From an uncultured Prevotella sp. (lineage in GTDB: Bacteria > Bacteroidota > Bacteroidia > Bacteroidales > Bacteroidaceae), in NCBI GenBank assembly GCA_900539625.1, contig UQCW01000015.1, forward strand, positions 1-47,853: a DNA stretch of 47,853 nucleotides, in the 5' to 3' direction. The notes under the pieces are model-generated. The model ran no database searches, was not told where the DNA came from, and saw nothing but the letters and a program-made list of their open reading frames with translations. Positions 16,428-24,912 of this stretch are shown here, piece after piece (the first letter of the stretch is position 1; every line of letters starts with the position of its first letter). A program made the position numbers and the translations under genes.

Positions 16428-17662
16428 TACTGATAAATCAGCGTGGTGAGTAAGTCGGGGTTATACACTTCGGCAGCCACGTTTTGCAAATCGTCGGCAG
16501 ATATTTGCATGATGCGCTCATAAAGCGTCTCAGGTTCGTAGTGCGAGGCATAATGGGCATAGGTCTTTCCCAAGGCAATGGCGTAATTCTCGAAATTGTC
16601 GCACGAGATGCCAATCTGTCCGCAGAGCTGCTTTTTGGCGGCGGCGAGCTGTGAAGGCGTAAGTTTTTCGTCGATGAAACGGCGCAATTCGCGATTTACG
16701 AGGCGGCGGCAACGCTTGATGTCGTGGGCGTCACAGCCGAAATAAACGGCCCACCATCCCGCATCGGGATAGGTGTTGAGGGAGGCGTCGACAGAATAGA
16801 CCAGTCCAGCCCGCTCACGCAAGCTCATATTGAGACGCGAGTTCATGCCTGGCCCGCCCAGCATATTGTTGAGCAGGAGCATGGGGAAACGGCGGAGGTC
16901 GTTGCCGCCGAAGGTCTGCATACCAACGAGCACATGGGCCTGATGGGTGTCGCGCTGCACCACGCGCTCCCTTTCTTCACGCACAACGGCGGGCGTTGCT
17001 CCGATGGAATCGGGGAAAATGGGCGTTTCACCGCTCGCGGGGAGGTAGCGGTTGAGGGTGCGCACGATGGTTTTGAAGTCGACATCGCCATAGACGTAAA
17101 ACACGGCATTCTCTGGCCGGTAATATTTGTCGGTAAAGCGGCGGGCATCGGCGGTGGTGTAAGTGCGCAGGCGCTCAGCCTGACCGAGGATGTCGCGGCC
17201 CAGACCGTTGTTTTCAAAGAGCATCGACTCAAACTCATCGAAGATCAGTTCGGAGGGGGAATCGCGATAACTGTCGATTTCATCGCAGATGACCTCCACT
17301 TCGCGGTTGATTTCGTTCTGCGGATAGGTGCTGTGGAAGACAATGTCGGTCAGGAGGTCGGCGGCGCGTCCGAAGTCTTGCTTCAACACCGTCGCACAGT
17401 AAACCGTCTCCTGCTTATTGGTAAAAGCATTGAGGTCGCCGCCCACGCGTTCAAGCCCATTGGTGATGTGGTGGGCGCGTCGGCGCTCAGTTCCCTTGAA
17501 GCTTAAATGTTCGATGAAATGGGCCATTCCTGAATCGGCAGGGTCTTCGTGGCGCGTTCCGGCTTTGACGATGTAGCCGCAATAGACCACACTGGAGACG
17601 GAGCGTTCGTGAATGACGCGCAAACCGCTCGGCAGGGTTGTTTCGCTGTATGTCTTTGGCAT
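16427..17662 (-). CDS. M16 family zinc peptidase
   Basis: A 411-residue insulinase-type protease, probably cytoplasmic since no signal peptide is visible. The inverted zinc motif HxxEH is H48-F-I-E51-H52 in GMAHFIEHLSFKG. The further downstream Glu ligand is expected in NREVEVICDEID at about 124-135. The two-lobe M16 layout is complete, so it should be active. The start lies 6 bp after the stop of the flippase gene, so the two are cotranscribed. The stop codon overlaps the end of the F element, which suggests the element inserted at the very 3' end, possibly altering the last residues. Substrate is unknown; homologues degrade peptides and process exported proteins. Confidence 0.9.
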   Translation of the reverse strand: MPKTYSETTLPSGLRVIHERSVSSVVYCGYIVKAGTRHEDPADSGMAHFIEHLSFKGTERRRAHHITNGLERVGGDLNAFTNKQETVYCATVLKQDFGRAADLLTDIVFHSTYPQNEINREVEVICDEIDSYRDSPSELIFDEFESMLFENNGLGRDILGQAERLRTYTTADARRFTDKYYRPENAVFYVYGDVDFKTIVRTLNRYLPASGETPIFPDSIGATPAVVREERERVVQRDTHQAHVLVGMQTFGGNDLRRFPMLLLNNMLGGPGMNSRLNMSLRERAGLVYSVDASLNTYPDAGWWAVYFGCDAHDIKRCRRLVNRELRRFIDEKLTPSQLAAAKKQLCGQIGISCDNFENYAIALGKTYAHYASHYEPETLYERIMQISADDLQNVAAEVYNPDLLTTLIYQ

Positions 17663-17668
17663 GATGGC

Positions 17669-19117
17669 TTATTTTTTTCTGAAATATTTCCCCACGACAG
17701 GGAGGCTCGAAAGCGGCAGGTCGTGATAAATGATGTGTGCCAGGAAGAGCACGATGCAGAGGGTGTTGATGCCGAGGCGTGCCCACAAAGGCCATGTCTG
17801 CGGCGTGTAGGTCATGACGAGGAAGAAGAAGGCGGCAACGAGCACATAGACGGCGATGCTCTTCAGCGGATAGGCAATGGGATAGTATTTCTGCCCAACG
17901 AAATAGCTGAGGAGCATGGCGGTGCCGTAGCCAGCCACACCGGCCCAGGCGCAGGCCATGTAACTGTATTGGGGAATGAAGAGGATGTTGACAACGATGA
18001 GCACGACGCAGCCGACACCAGAGAAGACAGCGCCCCAGATGGTGCGGTCGGTGAGTTTATACCAGAAAGAGAGGTTGAAATAGATGCCCATCATGATTTC
18101 GGCGGCCATGACAATGGGCACGACTTTCAATCCGGGCCAGTAGTCGGGCGCAATGATGTGTTTGAGCACATCGAGATAGCCCATCACCACGAGGAAGGCT
18201 AAGAGGGTGAAGATGATGAAGAACTTCATGGCCTTGGCATAGGTCTGGCGGTTGTCTTTGTCGCGCTGTCCGGCAAAGACAAAGGGCTCGTAGGCATAAC
18301 GGAAGGCCTGCGTGATCATGGCCATAATCATGGCAATCTTGACACTGGCACCGTAGATGCCCAGTTCCACCTTACCGACGGTGCCTTTCATGACGTGGCG
18401 GAAGATGATTTTGTCGGCCGTCTGGTTGAGGATGCCCGCAATGCCGAGCACGAGGATGGGCCAAGAATAGCTGAGCATCTTGCGGAGGAGCTGCATATCG
18501 GGTTTCCAACTGAAACCAGTGAGTTCGGGAAGGAAGAAGAGGGTGATACTGGCAGTGCAGACGAGGTTGATGGCAAAGGCATAGAACACGTCGTTGCAAT
18601 TCAGCACCACGAAGAACACGATGTTGAGCACGATGTTGGCGAAGATGAATAAGAGTTTGAGCGCTGCGAACTTGATGGGGCGGCGCTTGTAGCGCAGATA
18701 GGCGAAGGGGATGCACTGGAAGGCATCGATGGCCACGCAGGTAGCCATCATGCCGATGTATTCGGGATGGTCGGCGTAATCCAGGAACGCGGACACCTGC
18801 GGCAGAAAGCCGAAGACGAAGGCGAGGAAGCAAAGACCAACACCGCCGACGGCCACGAGGGTGGTGGCATAAACGCGGAGCGGATCTTCGTTTTCTTTGT
18901 TGATGAACCGGAAGAAGGTGGTTTCCATACCGAAAGTGAGCACCACGAGCAGAAGCGCCGTGTAGCTGTAGACCTCGGTAATCACACCGTAGCCGCCGGA
19001 TGCAGCGGCGAGTTTGGCGGTGTAGATAGGAACCAGAAGATAATTGAGGAAACGGCCGATGATGCTGCTCAAGCCGTAGATGGCCGTGTCTTTGGCCAAT
19101 GATTTCAAATCTGCCAT
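17669..19117 (-). CDS. Polysaccharide/lipid-linked oligosaccharide flippase (MATE-like)
   Basis: A 482-residue inner-membrane protein with 12-14 hydrophobic segments. It starts SLAKDTAIYGLSSIIGRFLNYLLVPIYT-like, a typical beginning of polysaccharide biosynthesis/Wzx-type exporters of the MOP superfamily. It probably moves lipid-linked sugars across the inner membrane. No glycosyltransferases are adjacent, so the cargo is unknown. It sits between the SpmAB gene (87 bp upstream) and the M16 peptidase (6 bp downstream), so the three likely form an operon. Its leader also shows ACCACCTACATAATA upstream of the start. Confidence 0.85.
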   Translation of the reverse strand: MADLKSLAKDTAIYGLSSIIGRFLNYLLVPIYTAKLAAASGGYGVITEVYSYTALLLVVLTFGMETTFFRFINKENEDPLRVYATTLVAVGGVGLCFLAFVFGFLPQVSAFLDYADHPEYIGMMATCVAIDAFQCIPFAYLRYKRRPIKFAALKLLFIFANIVLNIVFFVVLNCNDVFYAFAINLVCTASITLFFLPELTGFSWKPDMQLLRKMLSYSWPILVLGIAGILNQTADKIIFRHVMKGTVGKVELGIYGASVKIAMIMAMITQAFRYAYEPFVFAGQRDKDNRQTYAKAMKFFIIFTLLAFLVVMGYLDVLKHIIAPDYWPGLKVVPIVMAAEIMMGIYFNLSFWYKLTDRTIWGAVFSGVGCVVLIVVNILFIPQYSYMACAWAGVAGYGTAMLLSYFVGQKYYPIAYPLKSIAVYVLVAAFFFLVMTYTPQTWPLWARLGINTLCIVLFLAHIIYHDLPLSSLPVVGKYFRKK

Positions 19118-19204
19118 ATTGTGTATATGTAGTGTGGAATTGCTATTATGTAGGTGGTCAGAATTATTTTTACAACCTACTTATGTATTGTCTGCCTTCT
19201 TGCC

Positions 19205-20437
19205 CTACGCAAAGAAGAGGTAGGCGATGAGGATGGCGGAAACGATGCCAGCGAGGTCGGCCAGCAAACCGCAGCTGACGGCGTGGCGCGTGTGGCGAAT
19301 GCCGACGGAACCGAAGTAAACGGCGAGGATATAGAAGGTGGTGTCGGTGGAACCTTGGAAAATACAGCTGAGACGGCCCACGAAGGAGTCGGCACCGTAA
19401 GTCTGCATGGCATCGACCATCATGCCGCGGGCCCCGCTGCCGCTGAGGGGTTTCATGAGGGCTGTCGGGAGGGCGCCGACCCAGTCGTCGGGCAAACCGG
19501 CATGACTGAAGCACCACGACACGCCGTTGATGAGCCAGTCCATCGCACCGGAAGCGCGAAACACGCCGATGCCCACCAACACGGCAACGAGGTAGGGAAT
19601 GATGCGGACGGCGGTGGTGAACCCTTCTTTGGCACCTTCAACGAAGGCATCGTAGACGTTGACACGGCGCAACACGCCGGCCGCCAGAAAAGCGATGATG
19701 ATGGTGAAGAGCAGGACGTTGGCAGCGGTGGTGCCGACGGTGTTCATCATCGCCCCGTCGAGCCGCGAGAAGCCCCACACGATGGAGGCCATCAGCAGGG
19801 AGAGGCCACCGAGGGTAAGCAAGAGGGTGCGGTTGAAGAGGTTGATACGCTGATAAACACTCGTGATGATGATGCCGGCGAGCGTGGAACAGAACGTGGC
19901 GAGGAGAATAGGGATGAAGACATCGGTGGGTTGCGCAGCCCCCATCTGGGCGCGATAGACCAAGATGCTGACAGGAATGATGGTGAGGCCGGAGGTGTTG
20001 AGCACGAGAAACATGATCATCGGATTCGAGGCGGTGTCCTTCTTCTTGTTGAGCTCTTGCAATCCTTCCATAGCCTTCAGCCCCAAGGGGGTCGCGGCGT
20101 TGTCGAGCCCGAGCATATTGGCGGAGATGTTCATGAAGATGTTGCCCACCACGGGGTGTCCCTTCGGAATGTCGGGGAAGAGTTTGGCAAAGACGGGACC
20201 GAGCAAGCGCGAAAGGGCACTGACCACCCCACCCTTCTCGCCAATTTTCATCACGCCGAGCCAAAGGGAGAGCACGCCAGTGAGACCGAGGGAGATTTCA
20301 AAAGCGGTCTTCGATGTCTCGAAGGTGGAGTCCATGATGGCTGGAAACACGGAGACATCGCCCATAAAGATGAGCTTGATGAGGGCGATGACGAAGGCCA
20401 CAGCAAAGAATGCAATCCAGATATAATTAAGTACCAT
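19205..20437 (-). CDS. Fused spore maturation protein A-B homologue (nucleoside-recognition/gate domains)
   Basis: The start at 20437 gives MVLNYIWIAFFAVAFVIALI, a membrane N-terminus. The longer open frame runs backwards over the divergent promoter region and into ruvB, so it is rejected. The 410-residue product fuses two gate domains that are separate SpmA and SpmB proteins in Bacillus. SpmA-like motifs are at about 40-130 (GNIFMNISANMLGLDNAATPLG), with SpmB-like motifs at about 280-390 (GSGARGMMVDAMQTYGADSF). In a non-sporulating bacterium the role is unknown; gate-domain proteins are thought to be membrane transporters. It is first in a probable operon with the flippase and M16 genes. Confidence 0.85.
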   Translation of the reverse strand: MVLNYIWIAFFAVAFVIALIKLIFMGDVSVFPAIMDSTFETSKTAFEISLGLTGVLSLWLGVMKIGEKGGVVSALSRLLGPVFAKLFPDIPKGHPVVGNIFMNISANMLGLDNAATPLGLKAMEGLQELNKKKDTASNPMIMFLVLNTSGLTIIPVSILVYRAQMGAAQPTDVFIPILLATFCSTLAGIIITSVYQRINLFNRTLLLTLGGLSLLMASIVWGFSRLDGAMMNTVGTTAANVLLFTIIIAFLAAGVLRRVNVYDAFVEGAKEGFTTAVRIIPYLVAVLVGIGVFRASGAMDWLINGVSWCFSHAGLPDDWVGALPTALMKPLSGSGARGMMVDAMQTYGADSFVGRLSCIFQGSTDTTFYILAVYFGSVGIRHTRHAVSCGLLADLAGIVSAILIAYLFFA

Positions 20438-20497
20438 GAAATGTGATGTTTTGGAGCGCCGCGACGAAGATGCGGCGACTCTTTTCGTTTCAAACGG

Positions 20498-20505
20498 CAA
20501 AGATA
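20498..20505 (-). promoter_or_regulatory. -7 box of the spmAB-flippase-M16 unit
   Basis: TATCTTTG on the minus strand, 60 bp upstream of the SpmAB start and divergent from the ruvB promoter. The -33 element is not obvious. Confidence 0.5.
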
Positions 20506-20548
20506 ACCATAAATTAAGGGAGCACACCTGTTTATCGGTCAAAATGAG

Positions 20549-20579
20549 TTGTACGGCACTAAAATAATCCGTAACTTTG
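20549..20579 (+). promoter_or_regulatory. Promoter of ruvB-ybeY-tyrS
   Basis: TTG (20549-20551), a 20-bp spacer and TAACTTTG (20572-20579) give a good Bacteroidetes promoter. The start codon at 20589 is only 10 bp past the box. The transcript thus has a very short leader or is leaderless, with ACCTACTTATG spanning the start. Confidence 0.75.
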
Positions 20580-20588
20580 TACCTACTT

Positions 20589-21629
20589 ATGGCAGAAGAT
20601 ACATTTGACATCCGTTCGGAACAACAAACGCCCTCGAAATCAGAGCGCGAGTTTGAAAACGCCTTACGCCCCCTCGCCTTTGAAGATTTCAGCGGGCAGC
20701 AGAAGGTGGTGGAGAACTTGCGCGTGTTTGTCGAGGCCGCAAAATACCGTGGCGAACCGCTCGACCACACGCTCTTACACGGCCCTCCAGGACTGGGAAA
20801 GACAACGCTCTCGAACATCATCGCCAACGAGCTCGGCGTGGGCTTTAAAATCACGTCGGGACCAGTGCTCGACAAGCCGGGCGACCTGGCGGGACTTCTG
20901 ACGGGACTGGAACCGAACGATGTGCTCTTCATTGATGAGATCCACAGATTGGCACCAGTGGTGGAGGAATATCTCTACTCGGCCATGGAGGACTATCGCA
21001 TTGACATCATGATCGACCGCGGACCGGCGGCCCGCTCCATACAGATTGACCTCAACCCGTTTACGCTCGTGGGAGCCACCACGCGAAGCGGACTCCTCAC
21101 GGCACCGCTGCGTGCCCGCTTTGGCATCAATCTCCATCTGGAATATTATGACAACGAAACGCTCTGCGCCATCCTGCAACGCTCGGCAACGATTCTCAAC
21201 GTGCCAATGACGGCGGAGGCGGCAGGCGAAATTGCAAGCCGCTCGAGAGGAACGCCACGTATCGCCAATGCCTTACTGCGCCGCGTGAGAGATTTTGCAC
21301 AGGTCAAGGGCAACGGAAGAATTGACATCGAAATCGCACGCTTCGCCCTGGAGGCGCTGAACATCGACCGCTACGGGCTCGACGAAATCGACAACAAAAT
21401 CCTTCTGACCATCATCGACAAGTTTAAAGGCGGCCCGGTGGGCATCACCACCATTGCCACGGCCATCGGCGAAGATGCTGGAACCGTGGAGGAAGTCTAC
21501 GAACCTTTCCTCATCAAGGAGGGCTTCATCCGCCGAACGCCACGAGGACGCGAGGTGACGGAGCTGGCCTACAAGCATTTAGGACGCGACATCTACAGCG
21601 GAAATATTGCACAACCTTCTTTATTCTAA
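20589..21629 (+). CDS. ruvB: Holliday junction branch migration DNA helicase
   Basis: A 346-residue AAA+ motor of the RuvAB complex, which drives branch migration during recombinational repair. Walker A GPPGLGKTT is at 65-73 and Walker B VLFIDEIH at 112-119. The sensor/arginine region GATTRSGLLTAPLRARFG and the C-terminal winged helix (IKEGFIRRTPRGREVTELAY) are intact. The start at 20589 (MAEDTFDIRS) is chosen over one four codons upstream because the upstream ATG lies within the promoter box. It leads a compact operon with ybeY (3-bp gap) and tyrS. Confidence 0.97.
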   Translation: MAEDTFDIRSEQQTPSKSEREFENALRPLAFEDFSGQQKVVENLRVFVEAAKYRGEPLDHTLLHGPPGLGKTTLSNIIANELGVGFKITSGPVLDKPGDLAGLLTGLEPNDVLFIDEIHRLAPVVEEYLYSAMEDYRIDIMIDRGPAARSIQIDLNPFTLVGATTRSGLLTAPLRARFGINLHLEYYDNETLCAILQRSATILNVPMTAEAAGEIASRSRGTPRIANALLRRVRDFAQVKGNGRIDIEIARFALEALNIDRYGLDEIDNKILLTIIDKFKGGPVGITTIATAIGEDAGTVEEVYEPFLIKEGFIRRTPRGREVTELAYKHLGRDIYSGNIAQPSLF

Positions 21630-21632
21630 CCA

Positions 21633-22061
21633 ATGATCAGCTACAACACCATCAACGTAAAAATGCCCGAACTGCCACACCGCGAAACGACGGCATGGGT
21701 GAAGGCCGTGGCAGCAAGCTACGGCAAGCGCGTGGGAGAACTGGCCTACGTGTTTTGCGACGACGAGAAAATCCTGGAGGTGAACAAGCAATACCTCCAA
21801 CACGACTATTACACGGACATCATCTCTTTCGACTATACGGAGGGCGATGTCATCAGCGGCGACCTCTTTATCAGCCTCGACACGGTGCGCTCCAACGCGG
21901 AGCTTTTCAAGAAGACGTATGACGACGAACTGCACCGCGTGGTGATCCACGGCGTGCTGCATCTCTGCGGCATCAACGACAAGGGACCAGGCGAGCGCGA
22001 AATCATGGAAGCGGCAGAAGACAAGGCTCTGAAACTGCTGCAAGAAATACAGAAACAATAA
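21633..22061 (+). CDS. ybeY: Endoribonuclease YbeY (16S rRNA maturation)
   Basis: A 142-residue metalloprotein involved in 16S rRNA 3'-end processing and ribosome quality control. The metal motif is H106-G-V-L-H110-L-C-G-I-N-D116. Enterobacterial YbeY has a third His where this protein has Asp; I believe Asp is common in Bacteroidetes copies. The segment HDYYTDIISFDY is the usual preceding block. It starts 3 bp after ruvB and lies 21 bp before tyrS, so all three are probably translated from one mRNA. Confidence 0.93.
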   Translation: MISYNTINVKMPELPHRETTAWVKAVAASYGKRVGELAYVFCDDEKILEVNKQYLQHDYYTDIISFDYTEGDVISGDLFISLDTVRSNAELFKKTYDDELHRVVIHGVLHLCGINDKGPGEREIMEAAEDKALKLLQEIQKQ

Positions 22062-22082
22062 ATTAGAAAAGATTTATCAGAT

Positions 22083-23381
22083 ATGAATTTTGTTGAAGAA
22101 TTGCGGTGGCGCGGTATGCTCCACCAAATGATGCCGGGCACTGAGGAACTGCTCAGCAAGGAACAAGTGACTGCCTATGTCGGTATTGACCCCACGGCCG
22201 ATTCTCTGCACATCGGACACCTCTGCTCCGTGATGATGCTGCGCCACTTTCAGCGTGCTGGCCATAAGCCACTGGCGCTCGTTGGCGGTGCCACCGGCAT
22301 GATTGGCGACCCATCTGGCAAAAGCGCTGAGCGCAATTTGCTGACAGAAGAGGTGTTGCGCCACAACGTGAGCTGCATCAAAAAGCAACTCTCACACTTT
22401 CTGGATTTTGATTCCGACGCACCGAATGCTGCGGAACTGGTGAACAACTACGACTGGATGAAGAATTTCACCTTCCTCGACTTCGCCCGCGAAATCGGCA
22501 AGCACATCACGGTCAACTACATGATGGCAAAGGACAGTGTCAAGAAGCGCTTGAACGGTGAGGCCCGCGATGGTCTGTCGTTCACGGAATTTACCTACCA
22601 GCTGCTCCAGGGCTACGACTTCCTCCACCTCTATCAGGAGAAGAATTGCAAACTGCAGATGGGCGGTTCTGACCAGTGGGGCAACATCACGACGGGAACG
22701 GAACTGATTCGCCGCACGCTCGGCGCAGAGGCTGAGGCCTATGCCCTCACCTGCCCGCTCATCACGAAAGCCGACGGCAAGAAGTTCGGCAAGACGGAAC
22801 AGGGCAACGTATGGCTCGACCGCCGTTACACCACGCCTTACAAGTTCTACCAGTTCTGGCTGAACGTCGGCGACGAGGAGGCTGAACGCTACATCAAGAT
22901 CTTCACTTCTCTGACGAAGGAGGAAATCGACGCGCTCATCACTGAGCACCGCGCCGATCCGGGACGCCGCATACTGCAAAAACGCTTGGGCGAAGAGGTC
23001 ACTTGCATGGTTCACAGCCGCGAAGACTACGAAACGGCCGTTGAAGCGTCCAACATCCTCTTTGGCAAAGCCACGAAGGAGAGCTTGCTGAAACTGGACG
23101 AGGAAACGCTCTTGAGCGTCTTCGACGGTGTGCCTCAGTTCACGGTTTCACGCGACCAGGCTGTCGGCGCCAAGGCGGTCGACCTCTTGGCAGAAACCAC
23201 CAAATGCTTTGCCTCTAAGGGCGAAATGCGCAAGCTCACGCAAGGCGGCGGCGTCAGCATCAACAAAGAAAAACTCGCTGCCTTCGACCAGGAACTGACG
23301 ACCGAAGACCTCATCGGCGGAAAATTCCTCGTTGTGCAGCGCGGAAAGAAAAACTATTTCTTGATCACTGTGAAGGACTAA
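22083..23381 (+). CDS. tyrS: Tyrosine-tRNA ligase
   Basis: A 432-residue class I aminoacyl-tRNA synthetase that charges tRNA-Tyr. The HIGH signature is H43-I-G-H46. The KMSKS loop is represented by KKFGKT at about 232-238, as in many bacterial TyrRS. Tyrosine-pocket motifs (GGSDQWGN, YQLLQGYDF) are present, and a C-terminal S4-like RNA-binding domain covers about 360-425. It is last in the ruvB operon and followed within about 25 bp by a clear terminator. Confidence 0.97.
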   Translation: MNFVEELRWRGMLHQMMPGTEELLSKEQVTAYVGIDPTADSLHIGHLCSVMMLRHFQRAGHKPLALVGGATGMIGDPSGKSAERNLLTEEVLRHNVSCIKKQLSHFLDFDSDAPNAAELVNNYDWMKNFTFLDFAREIGKHITVNYMMAKDSVKKRLNGEARDGLSFTEFTYQLLQGYDFLHLYQEKNCKLQMGGSDQWGNITTGTELIRRTLGAEAEAYALTCPLITKADGKKFGKTEQGNVWLDRRYTTPYKFYQFWLNVGDEEAERYIKIFTSLTKEEIDALITEHRADPGRRILQKRLGEEVTCMVHSREDYETAVEASNILFGKATKESLLKLDEETLLSVFDGVPQFTVSRDQAVGAKAVDLLAETTKCFASKGEMRKLTQGGGVSINKEKLAAFDQELTTEDLIGGKFLVVQRGKKNYFLITVKD

Positions 23382-23403
23382 TCGTCCAGACAACAACTGA
23401 CAT

Positions 23404-23446
23404 AAAAGCGGACCGACCTCCGAGAGGAGATTGGTCCGCTTTTTTA
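23404..23446 (+). terminator. Terminator of ruvB-ybeY-tyrS
   Basis: Stem with arm AAAAGCGGACC pairing with GGTCCGCTTTT and an inner CCTCCgagaGGAG stem, followed by six T. The D-B3-D repeat cassette begins only after it. Confidence 0.88.
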
Positions 23447-23555
23447 TAAGGGACAACGTAACAACGAATTTCGTGGGGAGCGTAGAAAGGGGCGCAGCAC
23501 TGTAGCTCACTTTGCTCGCAAAGTGAGGGGGGCGAAGATTGTGGCGGCCCAGCAC
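23447..23555. repeat. E fragment and D hairpin left of B3
   Basis: AACGTAACAACGAATTTCGT is part of the E-module. A D hairpin (23506-23527, arm CTCACTTTGC) follows, then GCGGCCCAGCAC, whose last seven bases CCAGCAC are the left copy of the B3 target duplication. The matching D hairpin is at 23973-23994. Confidence 0.75.
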
Positions 23556-23920
23556 GTAGGGTGTTCAAAATTGAAATATTAAGTTGGTGAAGATTATGCG
23601 GAAAAAGCCTTATCTGCGGCCCTGCGCGGGCTGAAAGCCCAGCAAGTTCATAGCCCAGGGCAACGCCCTGGGTACCATGTCCCCATTCCCTACGCCCTGT
23701 AAGGGCAAAAGTAAAAGCCAACCATTCGCCCATACTTTTGCCCTTACAGGGCGTAGGTATTTATACGCTGATACCCAGGGCGTTGCCCTGGGCTGTGAAC
23801 TGGCTGCCCTTTCAGGGCGCTCCTTTTCGCGCTTTGTTCGTTTATCATGTACGCATGCTTCGCCGCTTGTTGTTTGGCAAAAAAACGCACAGAGATTTTT
23901 CTAGATTTTGAACACCCTAC
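23556..23920 (+). mobile_element. B-type MITE (B3) with perfect 7-bp target duplication
   Basis: A 365-bp element. It begins GTAGGGTGTTCAAAAT and ends ATTTTGAACACCCTAC. It is flanked on both sides by CCAGCAC (23549-23555 and 23921-23927), a perfect 7-bp direct repeat. Removing the element and one copy restores a continuous sequence. Internal order: GGGCTGAAAGCCC, CCCAGGGCAACGCCCTGGG, GCCCTGTAAGGGC, inverted GCCCTTACAGGGC, CCCAGGGCGTTGCCCTGGG, GCCCTTTCAGGGC. It encodes no transposase. TIRs plus a 7-bp duplication point to mobilisation in trans by a DDE-type transposase. Confidence 0.88.
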
Positions 23921-24071
23921 CCAGCACGAGCTGAAAATCCAACAAAGCCATGTTCGCTACGTGTTCGTGGCCCTCACTTTGCGAGCAAAGTGAGCTACAA
24001 TGCTTCGCCTCAGGCCTTCGCCGAATGTTCGCGCAGCGCCAACCTTTAATACTTCTATTTTGAACACCAAC
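23921..24071. repeat. D hairpin and outer element end right of B3
   Basis: The right target duplication CCAGCAC, GAGCTGAAAATCC, a D hairpin (23973-23994) and finally CTATTTTGAACACCAAC ending at 24071. The last is another variant of the element end, so B3 seems nested within an older element. That older element ends 20 bp from the stop codon of the TatD-like gene. Confidence 0.65.
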
Positions 24072-24090
24072 TTAACGTTCAAGTCCTCCG

Positions 24091-24633
24091 TCAATAATCC
24101 TCATCGCTTTCTCTATGCCGCCGCTCTGGCGGTGTCATCTCATAGCTCTCTGCGTTGAAATAGCGGCCGAAACTGAGGTCGAAGCCGGCAGCGAGCAATT
24201 GGGCGGCAAGGGCGGGCTTGCCACGGAAGCCGTGGATGGTCCAGCGCGTGGTGGGCCGCAGTTCTTTATGAAGGCGCAAAAGAACGTCGAACGCCTTGAC
24301 GCAATGAACGGTGACGGGAAGGCCGGCGGCCTCTGCGAGTTGCACCTGCCGAACAAACCATTGTTCTTGCACGGCCTCGTCAGCGCCTCTCAAACGGTCG
24401 ATGCCGCATTCTCCCACCGCCACCACTGCGGGATGACGCAGCAGTTGCTGCAAGCCCTCAAAAAGGGCAGACACATCGGCGCGTGCCGTCCACCAGGGAT
24501 GAATGCCGGCCGAATAGAGGCGGCCCGCCTGAAACGTAAAGGAGGCAGGACACAACAGGGCATCTTCTGGCAAATTGATGATGGCTTCGTGTGCCGGAGC
24601 ATGGAGGTTATGGGTATGGAAATCCATTTTCAC
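24091..24633 (-). CDS. TatD-family metal-dependent hydrolase, shortened C-terminus
   Basis: A 180-residue TIM-barrel amidohydrolase-type protein; TatD relatives are 3'-5' DNases or related phosphoesterases. Visible metal ligands: HTH near the N-terminus (about 6-8), the E of VAVGECGID (about 92-98), VTVHC and WTIHGFRG. The last ligand region, normally ETD followed by another 30-40 residues, is RESDEDY and then a stop, so the usual C-terminal helix is missing. Palindromic repeat sequence begins 20 bp beyond the stop, so repeat insertion may have replaced the original 3' end. It follows yidD by 44 bp on the same strand. The start could be Met1 or Met3. Confidence 0.8.
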   Translation of the reverse strand: MKMDFHTHNLHAPAHEAIINLPEDALLCPASFTFQAGRLYSAGIHPWWTARADVSALFEGLQQLLRHPAVVAVGECGIDRLRGADEAVQEQWFVRQVQLAEAAGLPVTVHCVKAFDVLLRLHKELRPTTRWTIHGFRGKPALAAQLLAAGFDLSFGRYFNAESYEMTPPERRHRESDEDY

Positions 24634-24677
24634 AAGAGTTTTTCAACCGCCGACTTAAAAAACAAGAATGCCGTCCG

Positions 24678-24908
24678 TCAAGGCACAGGGTCATATCCGC
24701 TCCCTCCCCAAGGATGGCAGCGGAGAATGCGCCGCACAGCGAGCCACAATCCCTTGAAAGGGCCGTGCTTCTGGATGGCCTCAACGGCATATTGCGAGCA
24801 GGTCGGCGTGAAACGGCAGGCAGGCGGCGTGAGCGGGGAGATAAATCGTTGGTAAAAACGAATGGGGGCGATGAGCAACGCCGCGAAGAAATGAAGCAGC
24901 TTTCGCAT
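24678..24908 (-). CDS. yidD: Membrane protein insertion efficiency factor YidD
   Basis: A 76-residue protein with the family hallmark CRFTPTCSQYAVEAI in the middle, an N-terminal amphipathic stretch (LLHFFAALLIAPIRFYQRF) and the terminal WGGSGYDPVP. YidD assists insertion of inner-membrane proteins together with YidC. The start at 24908 (MRKLLHFF) is chosen over an ATG nine codons upstream because that would overlap rnpA. It lies 4 bp after rnpA, the classical rnpA-yidD pairing. Confidence 0.95.
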   Translation of the reverse strand: MRKLLHFFAALLIAPIRFYQRFISPLTPPACRFTPTCSQYAVEAIQKHGPFKGLWLAVRRILRCHPWGGSGYDPVP

Positions 24909-24912
24909 GGCG

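Noticed and set aside
19154..20446. Plus-strand open frame of 430 codons
   Set aside because: Antisense shadow of the SpmAB gene, very rich in E/D/G/H as expected from the complement of a membrane protein gene.
20438..20932. N-terminal extension of the SpmAB frame
   Set aside because: It runs over the divergent promoters and antisense to ruvB; the internal Met at 20437 starts a good membrane segment.
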